Source of the DNA: Tamarix chinensis
Taxonomy: Eukaryota > Streptophyta > Magnoliopsida > Caryophyllales > Tamaricaceae
Assembly: GCA_030549775.1 (NCBI GenBank)
Contig: CM060180.1
Location: forward strand, 84,495,672 to 84,559,671
DNA: 64,000 bases
Direction of reading: 5' to 3'
Shown: piece by piece, positions 22,564 to 34,391 of the stretch
Layout: the number at the start of each line of letters is the position of its first letter
Numbering within the stretch: position 1 is the stretch's first letter
The notes under the pieces: generated by a model
The model's input: the letters and a program-made list of their open reading frames with translations, nothing else
What the model was told of the DNA's origin: nothing
The model's database searches: none
Translations under genes and position numbers: made by a program

Positions 22564-25500
22564 TGTAATACCCCATTTTAATAAATCCTTAATTTAAATA
22601 TCCAAAACTTAAAATTTGATTAGCAGGTGTAATTAATCATAGGATTTTTTTTAGGATGAATGTCTCTTTATTATGAGTAAGACTATAGTTATTAAATTGT
22701 GATAATAATAAATTCTAGTGTATATATAAGTAGAGGAAGGTAATAATTAATAATGGTAATAACAACGATAATAAGAATAGTATAGATAATGATCTAAATA
22801 GAAAAGATGGTAATAACAATAGTCTTTTGATAATAACACTCTTAAAATAATGTCGATAACAATAATAGTAAGAAAACTAATATTAGAAATAATAATGATA
22901 ATAAATAGTGGTAGTAATAACACTAATAATAATAATAATGATGATGATAATAATAGTGAGAATAATGGTGATAATAAAACATTGAATAGGAAGAATTTTT
23001 CCTTAGTATATAACATACTCTTAGAAGTCTAATGCTATTGGCTAATCTTGCTAACTAATTATTAACACAATCCCCATCATTATTTCACCTTAATCTTAGC
23101 CTAATCACACCTCAACCCTCTTGACAATCCTCCTCCCCCATGCAGCCTAATTTCTTTTCCCTCTATGCATGCACAACACCTCACTCTACCCTACACTTCC
23201 TATATATCCTAGCAACCAACGAGCCATGCAGCCCTTTTCCTCCTCTCCCTCACACCACCATAGTCCCTAGCAACCCTAGTTAAACAAACCTCTCTAACAA
23301 CCTTAGCCACCTACAAAATCACCCACGCAAACAATCCAGCCCCCAACCAATCGGTAACCTCCCTCTCCTCCCCCTACATGCACACACACACGTCCTTCCC
23401 CGCCAGCTACCTAGCTATTTTCCCCTTCCCCCACGCAATAGCTTTCCCTCCTGCAAGTAACTCCACTCCCCCATGTACTTAACACACGTACGCCAGCGAC
23501 CAACCTTCATCGTCTAGCCCATCCAGACCCTACAGCCACCCCATCTTTTCCATGCTATTCCCTACCCTTCTTCAGCCTCGACATGCGACATTCCCTCCAT
23601 TCCTCTCCCTTTTTCTCCCTCTAATTCCCTTCCTTTATTCCCTTACTTCTAGCACTAGGTGCCTTTGCTTGCAGCCTCCACCATTCAACCTTCCAGAACT
23701 GAGCCCACTACCAAGGATCGCCCAGTCTGTAGCATTGCCAAGACTCCCTCTCTCCTCGTGACTTACCTCATTGAGCAGCAGCTTCTTTCTGTGTAAGTGT
23801 CCTTCCCTCCGGTGTGTGCGGTACATGGTATTTCTCATAGGTTGTTATCTTATTATTTTATCTAGTATAGATACTAATGCATGCATTGTTGTGTGGATGG
23901 TATTATTAATTTTTAGGTAATCCCAACCTTGCGTAAGGTGTCCTTCGAAGAGGCTTTCTGTGGTATTATTTCCTTAGCTTAAAGGTGAATCAAACTAATC
24001 ATTAGATGGTAGAAAATTGTGTGAAAATGATAGGTTAATTATCTATGATAAAAATTATGCCATGTCAAATAATTTATATTTTTTCAGGAAATGAAGCATG
24101 TTGTAGTTCATTTGTAAGTAAATATTATGAGGTTTAGAACAATATATGTTAGCATGCTAATATCTATATACCTAGGTAGTAAACTAAAATTTAGGGTGTA
24201 TGACAACCTATAAAGATTTATGCCAAAGTGAAATGTGCATGTTTAGGGTTAGAGTTCAACCAAAAATTTGTTGTGTTTCATTGTAGACCCACAAATGAGG
24301 TAAATGTATTCCGTGGATATTTTAGATAATTTTGGACATATAGTATGTTGGCTTTAGATTATAAATATGTTTAAATGGTAATTATTATGTGTCGCATGTT
24401 CTATAGGTAAAAATGTAAATTTAATATACCAAGATTTGTATTTGAACGTTATTCATGAAAATTGCATGAATATTATGATCTACTAGAAATGAATGCTAGG
24501 ATTGGATATGTGTACTCTGTATGGTGAATGCTTAGGGATAATATGGTATTCTATCATACTAAAGAAATTAGTGTATGAAAAATTATCGTTTGCTATTTTA
24601 TTTTAGCACTTTCATGATAAATATCCTATAGAGGTAAACTTGATAATAAAGTGAAGGAAAATATGGTAGCTATAGGTTGAAGGTTATTTTGGTATTTAGG
24701 AAAAAATGTTATACAAAGTGAATAATTGGACTAGTTGACTTAACTGTTGGCCTCAAAATAATTTTGAAAATAATTCAATGAATGGATTAAATAGATGGAT
24801 TGGATAATTTTTTGGGATATGGCATGATGCTTAACCTAAGGTCGTATTGGTGACCTTCATGATCCTTTGGATTTGACATTGGATGATTGATTACTGGGGA
24901 GACCCTTGTGGTCTCTTGGTTTATTGATTGATGGCTAAGTTGTAATATTATGGACCTTAGTATTCTTCAATTAATAACCTAGAATTTCATAAGACATTTA
25001 CCACTTAAAGAGGAAGACTTGAGTTTGGAAAGGAATATCGTAGCTTAGATTTAGCCCCCAATTGCATAGTTTGGGCCTTCAGGTTAAGGGGCTCACTTCT
25101 TCTCTATAGGTATTCCATCTACCCTCCAAAGGGTACGTGTACTTAAAAACTTGGGTTCTGAGGTTTAGTATGGGTGACTAGTATGTCATGTCACTTCCTT
25201 GGCAAGCATTGCCCTAGAATTGAGTGAATTTATTTTCTACTACCTTCTTGACGATCATTATCTTGGATATGGGATTGTATTCCACTCGTGAGTTGATATA
25301 TAAATGATATCACTAGATTAGACACCCACCATATTACATCTATAGCAATTGTATTCGGCGTGACCTAAACTTGGTTGGATTGCTTGGAATGTCAATAACT
25401 CTCCCTAATATGCTATAAAGTATGGTTATTGATATTTTAAATGGTTGCGAAATTTATAAGCATGTTTTTTTGTGCCTATGCTAGGAATTTTTGATCTAAC

Positions 25501-26109
25501 TAGTATTGTCAACTGCAATATGGATTTGTGTCATGAAATCGTGGTTGTCCATGCGATCGTATGTTTTATTTGACTCTTGTATTTGTATGTTAATTGCAAT
25601 GTGGGTATGCTACCTCTCTAGAGGAGTTGTGATTTACTCAATTTGAGGAAGTCATACTGATGCTATCCCTTTTCAGAGGAGTACGTTCATGACATGTAGT
25701 GGTTAAAAGATTTTGATAAGCATCACTTGGACGACTAGTTAGGCTAAGGGGGTGAGTGGACCTTGTCCCTATTCCCCCTTTCCTTGTAATATTTGATGGA
25801 TCGGATGAGTTTAAGGGAAAACCACTATTGCACCCTTGTGTGCCCCTTTAACTATTTTCTAAAAATTGTATGTCACTTAATTATCTAATTGGTCTTATTG
25901 TATGGATAATCTATCCTTTGCAAAACCCTTAGTTATGTATTGTCTTTTTCTCACTTTTTTTTTATCTGACTTGTTTTGAGACTTGGCACTGGACACAAGG
26001 GAAGGTGGGGAGAGCAGACTTATGTTGAGTGCGGAGGTAACACCCACTATTTTATAATTATCACTTCCACAAAATAAAATTTTCAAGTCATGATTTTGGG
26101 GGTGTTACA
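22564..26109 (+). mobile_element. Right LTR of the gag-only element
   Basis: 3546 bp, uninterrupted, TGTAATACCCC...GGGGGTGTTACA. It gives the empty-site reference for the copia insertion in the left LTR. AAT/ATG trinucleotide runs at about 22740-22980 produce a false 89-codon Leu/Tyr-rich minus ORF. A CT-rich part spans about 23090-23760. Many substitutions and small indels separate it from the left LTR, so the insertion is not recent. Confidence 0.92.
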
Positions 26110-26275
26110 TAATGACTTATGTTGTCAGAACCTTTTGATGTTAATCCCTCTTTATATTGTTGTTGTTGATGTAGTGCTACCAAAGTTCTACACAAAGTGC
26201 GCTCTATTTCTAGATTGATTAGTACTAAGGTTCCCTTATCAGTTTTTGTCATACAAGGGTCAGTCCTTTAAAAAA
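26110..26275 (-). pseudogene. Athila-like gag, N-terminal piece
   Basis: Minus-strand translation from about 26270 gives DKGTLVLINLEIERTLCRTL and VALHQQQQYKEGL, an N-terminal gag-like segment. It stops at the insertion point of the gag-only element and would continue at 11083. This places the host Athila-like element on both sides of the 15-kb insertion. Confidence 0.5.
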
Positions 26276-28840
26276 CGAATGAATCTAAGATTCACAAGTC
26301 TATTTTTAGTTATGTGTAAGAAAATTTCACAGGACACTATCATTCAACAAGTATCATTTTTCAAAATTCAACCATTTTATCTCCAATAATGACACAAAAA
26401 AACTTAATGACATGCATTCGTGTGTGCTTGTGTGTGTTTAGTCCAATAGTGTTTAGTAGGGTAAGTGTAATAATAAAGCACATAAAAGTCATGAAATCAT
26501 AAGAAATCATCCCAAATAGTAAAGTAATGAGAGGATATCGATCCCATAGGGATAAAATTGAATGAAATATGCTAGCCAAAGTCTTAATCCTAAGAATCTA
26601 CTTATATGACTAAATCTAAGAATCTACTTATGTGACAAAATCTTAGTAAGGTGAGGCTGAAAAATGTGAAGAACTAATTGATTGAACAAAAATTTAACCA
26701 ATTCAATAAGGATAGATGGGATGGAAATTAGGAGATAGAGCCATGAGAAAAGAGTTGGTAATGCTAAGTGTGTATACCCTATGAAAATTCATAGCATGTC
26801 GGGCTTAAAGGATATTAATCCTCATAGACTCAATTTATCACACTCATTGTTGAAACATACTCTCCGATTGTCTCCATCATGATCCATAGACCTTGGTAAG
26901 GTCACATAGTGAGGATTAAAGGATTGATGATAAGGATGCTTCATCTTTCAGTCCCAACCCTGTTACTATTTTTCATCATAAGTTCTATACCTTATCCTAG
27001 TTGATGCAAAATTTGGATGATTGCTTAATTTTGCCAACATTCAACACCTAAACAATTTCAACTTAACAAAATAAAATATCATTTTACTCAACATGACTAG
27101 ATATATCAAGATTACAACAAAAAAGGTTTCCAAACTTTCCCTTTCATTAAGAAGCTAGGCAAAACTAAACTTCTTCTAGCCAACATAAAATAAAAAAGAA
27201 AAAGAAAGGAAGGGGCTAGGTAGATCATGATAATGCCACCATTATATATCTTAATCACTCCTTTTTTTCTCTCTCAATGGAGCTCTACTAGGACTCTTCT
27301 CCCTTTTCTCCTTTCTCAGCCACTCTTCCACTATCATTGTTATTTTTCTCTCTATGGATTCCTCAATATTCCTTCCTTTATGATCCTCCCCATTTCAATC
27401 CGAGTCTAATTATAATTTAGATTCTTGTGTAAAAGTCATTTCTACTCATAATAGAGCATATATCAAAATCAACCGACATTTTTCTAATAATACTATCATG
27501 CATTTCTTACCGTAACAATATCATAGCCTATTTTCATACTCTTTTCTCACTTTTTTTCCAATTGAACGAGTAAATCATGCATACAACTAAAATTCTTCAT
27601 ACCAACTTGTATAATCCATTAGAATTCATCCTCTCACATAAGAACACATGGTAATATTTTAAGAGCAAGAATTCTTTAAATAACGCAGGCTATATCCCCT
27701 TCAAAATAGAATTTCCAAGTCTATGAAAACCTCAACTCTTGAAACCTTAAAAACTAAAATTTTAACTCAGGTATTATACTAAAACTTCATAAAATTTCAA
27801 ACAAGAAAACATAAATGGAGAAGGACATACAACTAAGACAAAAATAGGAAAAATCTCAACTAGACCACTTAATCGTTTCCCAAATTCTAACTCTACTTTT
27901 CTTAACAATTAAAACAAGATATATCTAGAGGTAGGATCACGAGAGTGTGCAAAAATAATTTGGTAAGTGTTTGAAGTGTGGAAGTAGAGAAGAGAATGCG
28001 GAGCTTAAAGGAATTTCAGTCATTGAGAGAACTATAATGCATAGAATATGGGGGTTATTTACAGCTAACTAATTGAAAGGAAACATAGAGGGTTCAAAAG
28101 ACAAATCAAAATCCTACTTATGGACATTTGAATTTAATTAAAATAGATTATTTTTCTTGAGATTTTTTTTATGTAATCTCCTAATTTGGGATTTTAGAGA
28201 GCTCAAGTCTAATAGAAAAGTGGAAGGAATGGGAGGTCAACGTGGAAGGAATCTTCTACCTACTCAAAAGCATGCTTAATGTCGAAGTAATTGATCTCAG
28301 AATCGGGTAGAGGACAAAGGAGGAACAAGGCAATAGCTCATGTCACCTCTCCTCCTCAAGCATCTCAATCAACCTCCAAAAAAAATCGAGGTAATATTTT
28401 GGGTTGAATACATCTGGAGAATGGTTAGGAATCTCCTAGGGATAATTGGTACAAGATGGTAAGGTTCCATTTTAGTGTAAGGAATTTTTCAGAAAAATCC
28501 AACTCTAAAACTAAGACCATATTGATAAACTAGTCGATTAGTTTTGGTCTACTAGTCAATCGTTCATTCACTAGTTGATCGGTTTTCTCCAACATGTCGA
28601 TTGGTATGATTGTAATTTGGCCAAAATATAAAATAGTCAATCAGTTCATATAACCAGTTGATGGGTTTGCTTGTAAAACTAAATAAACCTTATTTTCCAA
28701 CATAATGTAAAATTAGTTCTTATTCCAAATCAAATAAAAACATTATATTAAACCAAAGGCCCAAAGTTTGTCAAAATATCCCATCCATTCATTACGTAAA
28801 AGTGTGAAGTATTACAGAATGAGTTGATGAAAAAATTAAG
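26276..28840 (-). other. Non-coding repeat-like region, probably leader/5' end of the Athila-like element
   Basis: No protein domain. It lies upstream of the gag start on the minus strand, where leader and 5' LTR are expected, but no tRNA-complementary primer site or clear TG...CA LTR could be found. A motif CGATCCCATAGGGAT at about 26540 resembles CGATCCCACAAGGAT at about 48540 in another repeat. Around 28530-28670 short variants of TAGTCGATTAG / TAGTTGATCGG recur several times. Confidence 0.3.
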
Positions 28841-28849
28841 GTTTGTAGT

Positions 28850-29960
28850 CAAGGGAAAAATGATATAGTATGCCAGCTAGTGAATATCTTATATGATTTG
28901 AAATAGTGTTGAGGAAGTAGCCCATGAAGATTGAGTCATTCATGGCTCAACAAGGTTGCATGATGTTCTCACTTACTATAGCATGTTCATGAAAGGGTTT
29001 GGTCTCAAAAACATCATCCTTCTACTTATTTTTGTAGATTCTAATAGTGGGATTCGATTAGTAGAGTATTTTTAAGGTAAAAGAATATTTGGTAAAGGCT
29101 TTAAAAATAAAAGACTTAGGTCATTCTAAGTAGCTTTTAGTCCTACCTATAAAGCATGATCAAGGATAGAGTAGTTATGGTTATCCTAAGAAGAGTATAT
29201 AAAGAAGATACTTAAGAGATTCAAAATAAATGAGGTAAAGCTAGTATCTTTCCCCTTTGTTCCATAGTTTAGACTAACTAAGGTATCATGCTGAATGTAT
29301 GATGATGAAAAAAGGAACATAGTTTGATTCCTTATGTTCTACCATTGGAAGTACGATATATAAAATAATATGTACAAGGCTAAAGATTGAATTTTCTATC
29401 TGTATGGTTCATTAGTTCATATCTATCCTTAGCAAATATCTGGGAGGAATTGAAGTGGATATTAGGGTATCCACAAGGGAATTTGAGGATCAGACTTTGG
29501 TATGGAAGGGATAATTAAGTTTTAATGGACTATACCGATTCAAATATGTTAGGAAATGAGGATCCAATGTAACCAAAACTATTTAGACTCATGTATCTTA
29601 GGAAATGAAGATTCAATGCAACCAACATTTATAGACTCATGAATGTTCCAATTTTAGAAGTGTACAACTCTATTTGCAACTAAGTCATACATAGCAATTA
29701 TTGAGGGGTGTAAGGAGATGTTGTTTATGGAGATCAACATAATGTAGGAGAATTTTTTTTATTCACTTACTCTTAGAGTATCATATATGTCATAACAAAT
29801 GGTACTATCACTAAATATCTAAGTAGATCTATTTATGATATCACTATATAAGAGTTGTCCGTAAGAGAGAAAAATCTGTTAGAAGAATGTTCGCACTAGT
29901 GAGAATAGGTCAGACATGCTTATAAAACCCTTTTCTAAAAGTAAGCATGACTTATGCTGC
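28850..29960 (+). pseudogene. Decayed copia RT/RNase H fragment
   Basis: The plus-strand reading in shifting frames shows VKALKIKDLGHSK (RT connection) near 29090, GSTIYKIICTRLKIEF near 29350 (compare the copia G-S-L-M-Y...TRPDI motif) and TKSYIAIIEGCKEMLFME near 29680-29735 (RNase H STTEAEY-type). A last ENRSDMLIKPF-like piece lies near 29905-29935 (compare A-D-x-x-T-K-P-L). Stops and frameshifts are everywhere. It is certainly non-functional; family level (copia) is fairly safe, lineage unknown. Confidence 0.6.
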
Positions 29961-30379
29961 AAATTTTTTTTATTGAGTACGGTAGAGAGTACAAAGAAAT
30001 TCTTATCATATCTTGGAAATAGAGGAATTGTTGAGATCTTCTCTATTGGATTCTTTCGACTAAAAGCATCTTGTTAGCCAACAACATTTTTTTAGCTAAT
30101 AGAACCCCATCAGCTAGCACAAGTCAGTTAACTATTTGAAGGGAAAACAACTAGAGGTGTTGGCTAAAGGCAATTTGATATGGGTGTCAACCAAGAGCAT
30201 TATGAATTTGGATATTGTAAGGAAATTCCGTAATATAAGGGATTTTGTAGTCTAGAAGTTGATAGGAGTTAACTCATAAAGTCAATCATCAAGTTATAAC
30301 TTGTATCATTCACTAATTATGAATTGGTAGAAACATGTATAAGTAAAACAAGTAATGAAAGTTAAGCATTCTACTAAGG

Positions 30380-31430
30380 ATGTGGCATACATCACCTTAT
30401 CTCATCTAACTCACCCTTTTATCTCTCTTATGGAACTTGGGCTACATGTTTGACTCCATGCACCCATTCCCTCACTAAAAAACCATTGATTGCATCTCTT
30501 CCTCACTACATTCAACTTCCCTCATTCCATTATATCGTATATTACAAATTAGTTGCCTACACTCAACCATACCAATCCTTTTTGTCTCCCTCTTGTTTAT
30601 TTCAGTAAGATATATCTCTTACACACTGTATTTGTATATTTTTTACATTTATTACTTATTTTTCTTTATCCCTTCTTTCTCTCCCTGGTGAAATTTGCTA
30701 AGTATTGAGTATCTCCATTTTTTTGTCTTATTTTTCTCTTTATAGAGAAAATATAAGGTTGCCCTTATATTCTTCCATCCTAGGTCAATCATTGTATCTC
30801 TTTTCCTCTTATGATGTTGGCTTTAATTCTCTCTTGTTTCTTTTAATTAAGGAAGGATTATGGTTTTATAAATGTTGAGGGTTATATCTTTATTTTTGGT
30901 TTGGAATTCTATTTTCGAGAAAAAGGTTGAGCTATGTTTTGTTCTTCTTCTTCTTTTGGTTTTCTTTGATTTTAATAGAGTTGTTAAAAAGTAGTTTTAA
31001 TGGTTTTGGCTTTTAATTCTCTTACGAATCAAGGTCGTCCTAGATAGACATGAATTAGGAGTCTTGTGCTAGATGATTTGATTTATAGTAAGGCATTCTT
31101 AGCATCATTATGAATAAGGTCTTGTGTTGTTTATTGTTATTTTGCGTGTTTGGTATGATCTATTATGTTTATGTAAAATGTTTAGTTCTTAATTTCGAGC
31201 ATCTTTGTATATTGTGGTTTATAAAGTTTTGGATTATGATTGAGCAGTTTTAATATAATGGATGAGTTGGTGAACTTCAAGCATTATCATGTTGAGTATT
31301 GATCCGTACCATGTTTTATGCGATTTCATAAGAGGATCATTTCTTTTACGTATTTTATTATGTAGAACAATGATAAGATATATATAGTAAGGTTTGGTGT
31401 AATTTTTGTAAGTGGATTGAAGGTCTAAGT
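30380..31430 (+). mobile_element. Truncated left LTR of a Tekay/Del-like element
   Basis: The stretch 30440-30860 matches 34870-35240 by eye: AAACATGTTTGACTC versus ACATGTTTGACTCCATG, CTCTCCCTTGGTGAAATTTG versus CTCTCCCTGGTGAAATTTG, and ATTGTATCTCTTTTC in both. No TGTAATGCCCC start is present, so the 5' end is lost; the older copia fragment adjoins. The 3' limit is uncertain. Confidence 0.55.
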
Positions 31431-31599
31431 CATATTTTTCCATTTCTAGATGATTGGTTTTCCAATTTTTGATTGGCTAGTTATAGGTGTGGTTAGTTGG
31501 TTCAACATCATGGTTGTAGTAATTTTGGTTATTGCTAGTTTGAGTGTTGGACTCCTAAAGGAAGTATCCACTAGGGAGAGACACTTTCATGGGGTTCTA

Positions 31600-34000
31600 T
31601 AGCTTAGGAGCCACCAACTTAGAGATTATGGTGAAGAAATTTTATGTTTTTCCTCAAATTAATGACCATCTGATCAGATGTGTGGGGCTATATTTTGTAA
31701 TATAGATCTTGGATAGGGGTAATATTAGACGAGGATTAGTGATAAGGATATACCAAATATGGCTATTAAGAAGAGGTATGGCTACTATGAGTAGACTATG
31801 ATGTCCTTTAGATTCACAAATGAGGCAGCGGTGCTAATGGCGGTCATGAACTAAATTTTTCAATGGTACCTTGGCTAGGTTGTCATATTATTCATTGAAA
31901 ATATCCTTATTTGCTCCAAGACTTATGAGGATCATGAGTAGTATTTAAGATAGATAGTACCTTTGTTGAAGAAATACCGGCTCTCTACCAAACTCTTAAA
32001 GTGTGAATTTTGACTAGACGAGGTAGATTTCTAGGGTCATTTCATCATGAAGGGTGGTGTGTTAGTGGATCCTTTGAATATCCAAGTAGTATTAGGGTGG
32101 TCAGCACTATCAAACATCAAGCAGGTATTTAGCTTTCTATGGGGAGTAAGCTATAATAGAAGACTCATTTTGGATTTTTCTAAGATTGCTCATCCTTTGA
32201 TTACCTCATTAAAGAAGATGACACACTTTTATTAGGACGATAAGTTCACTGAGGTTTTTAAGGAGCTTAAGAGGAGATTGACTTCACCTCCAATTCTTAC
32301 CTTAGCATTAGCTATGGAAGGATTTAAAGTGTATAGGGTTGCATCAAAGCAAGTTCTAGAGTGTGTGTTGATGTAACATAGGAGGGTAGTAGTTTACGTT
32401 TTTATCTAGTTTAAGGAGCAAAAGTACCATTATGCTATAAATAATCTTGTTGTTTTTCCTTAAATATCTAGAGACGTTACCTATATAGAGAATAGTGCAT
32501 GTTGTACCCAAACTATGAGAGCCTCAATCACATATTAACTCAAAAAAAGTTGAACATAGATAACACAAATGATTAAAGTTAGTCAAGGATTACCATTTAG
32601 CATTAACCTATCATGAGGGTAAGGCTAAAGTTATACTAGATGGTCTCACAATAAAGACTTCACACTCTCTAGGCTCATTGGTTGTTCTACACTTAATTTT
32701 GTAGGAGCTTCAGGAAATGGGCATCGAGAACATTAGATTCAAAGATCTTGCGATGAGGATAAGCACTCTCACTATCACACCAGCCATCTTTGATGGGATA
32801 TGAGATATTTAGCTAAGGGATGTCAAAGTTGGAGTGTATCAACCAGGTTATATTAAAGGACAAAGTAGTGGGGTGTGAGGTTTTTGAAGATGGTAGTATT
32901 TTTTTTAAGGTTGATGGTGCATTCTACAGGGTTATAACAAGCTTAGGAGGAAGATTCTAGAAGATGGTAATCATGTGCCTTATTTCGTCCATTCTAGATA
33001 GGAGAATTTGTATAAGGACTTGAAGTAGTTTTATTTGTGGACCAAAATGAAGTGAGAGATTTCAAAATTCATAGCTAGGTGCTTGATTTGTTAAAATATA
33101 AAAATCGAGCGAAAGGATCTAGCATGATTGGTTTAGCCATTAGAGGTTCCTAAGTTGAAGTGGGATAACATTTTGATGGACTTTATGGTTAGGTTATTGA
33201 GAACTGGTGGTGGTTCAAATTGAAACTGGGTGATAGTTAATTGATTAAATAAGTTGGTGGTATTTATACCAATGATGTCGACCTAGAGTATGGAGTAAAT
33301 GGACGGTGCTTATAAGACACATGGTATAGTATAATGGGTTCCCCAATGGTTTTGTGTCATAACAAGATTCTAGATTCTTATTACCCTTTTAGTGGAAGTT
33401 ATATATAGCTTTCAAGATATAGCTAAAGATGAACATTACTTTCCATCTGGCTATAAATGGTCAAGCTAAGGGCATTATTCAAGCTTTAGATAAAATTCTT
33501 GGGGCATGCATACTTGAGTTTTAGTGTAGTTGGAAGGATTTCACTGATTTAATAGAATTCTACTACAACAAGATTCAAAATGCGACTATAGGGATGAATA
33601 ATTTTAAGGCACTATATGGGTAGAATTGCCATAGTCCTGTTTATTGATGTGATTCAAGTAATATAATTATGTTAGGACCAAAGCTCGTGGAGGACACTAC
33701 CAAGTAGATTAGAATAATTTGAGATCAGATGAATGTTGTGTAGGATAGGAATAAGATTTATGCAGACCTATAGAGGGCCACATATAGACATGAGCAAGGT
33801 CACCGAGTCTTTTTCAAGGACTCACCTAAATAGGGAGTGATGTGCTTTCATTAGAAAGGCAAGCTTAGCTCAGGGTACACTAGACCATACACTATCTTTT
33901 ATTGGATTAGAGAGGTTTCTTACTATATCGCCTTTCTTGTCAGACATTCACACATGTATAATTCCTTTCACATCTCTTAACTAAGGAGGCATATGGTGGA
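31600..34000 (+). pseudogene. Tekay/Del chromovirus pol relic (RT, RNase H, integrase)
   Basis: RT is entered within the domain: FPQINDHL, then KDIPNMAIKKRYGYYE and, where the catalytic FIDDIL is expected, LFIENILICSKTYEDHE. The two aspartates are E and N, so it is catalytically dead. An open stretch (32047-32235) has the RT thumb/RNase H hinge: LVDPLNIQVVLGWSALSNIK and LDFSKIAHPLITSLKK. RNase H and tether pieces follow: ELKRRLTSPPILTLA, VKDYHLALTYHEGKAKVILD. Integrase relics are FIARCLIC (zinc finger), LEVPKLKWDNILMDFMV and, near 33940, HMYNSFHIS before LRRHMVD. Gag and protease are absent: RT follows the left LTR directly, so a deletion has removed them. Confidence 0.82.
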
Positions 34001-34049
34001 TCAGTGACACATATTTTTTGGAGACAATAGAGCATAGGGATGCATTGAT

Positions 34050-34215
34050 ATATGAGGAGAGAAAATTGAGGATCCTAGATTCCAATACATGGGAGATGCA
34101 TTTGAAGGTTTTCCTGCTAGTGAAGTTCTAGTCCTCATGCTATACAGTGGAGGAGGCCACTTGGAAGTTTGAGGAGGAGATCAAGATAAAGCATCAAGAG
34201 TTGTTTGCTTACTTG
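34050..34215 (+). pseudogene. Chromodomain at the integrase C-terminus
   Basis: YEERKLRILDSNTWEMHLK, one stop, then VEEATWKFEEEIKIKHQELF. The EEATWxxEE core is the hallmark of the integrase chromodomain of Tekay/Del elements, which steers integration to heterochromatin. It sits just before the polypurine tract, as in that lineage. Confidence 0.8.
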
Positions 34216-34365
34216 CTTTATAAGATTAACTTTGACTCTTTTAAGGGGGTATAACCCTTCTCTTATATATTAACCATTATTTTTTATATTCTTTTTGGTT
34301 GATGGCTTAGGGTTCTCTTATTTTTTGAGCTTACACTAGTACATTTCTTTTGTGAACTTTAGAGA

Positions 34366-34391
34366 AGAATCCTCTTTTAAGGGAGCATTAT
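34366..34391 (+). other. Polypurine-tract region of the Tekay-like element
   Basis: GAATCCTCTTTTAAGGGAGC lies immediately upstream of the LTR start at 34392 and parallels the tract before 22564. Confidence 0.7.

Larger units (their letters stand above)
11084..26109 (+). mobile_element. Gag-only LTR retrotransposon (TR-GAG-like), with nested copia element
   Basis: The left LTR runs 11084-20048 (about 3690 bp once the nested copia and one duplication copy are removed) and the right LTR 22564-26109 (3546 bp). Both start TGTAATACCCCATTTTAA and end GGGGGTGTTACA. A primer-binding site follows the left LTR and a polypurine tract precedes the right. The internal region is only 2515 bp and carries an unknown ORF and a decayed gag, with no protease, RT or integrase. 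The flanks TAATC (11079-11083) and TAATG (26110-26114) look like a 5-bp target duplication with one change. It therefore depended on another element for RT and integrase. Its PPT/LTR junction resembles Tekay/Del chromoviruses, and the gag is of the general chromovirus type. Confidence 0.88.

Noticed and set aside
22747..23032. 89-codon Leu/Tyr-rich ORF that looks like a membrane protein, and its Asn-rich opposite
   Set aside because: Both are products of AAT/ATG trinucleotide repeats in the LTR.
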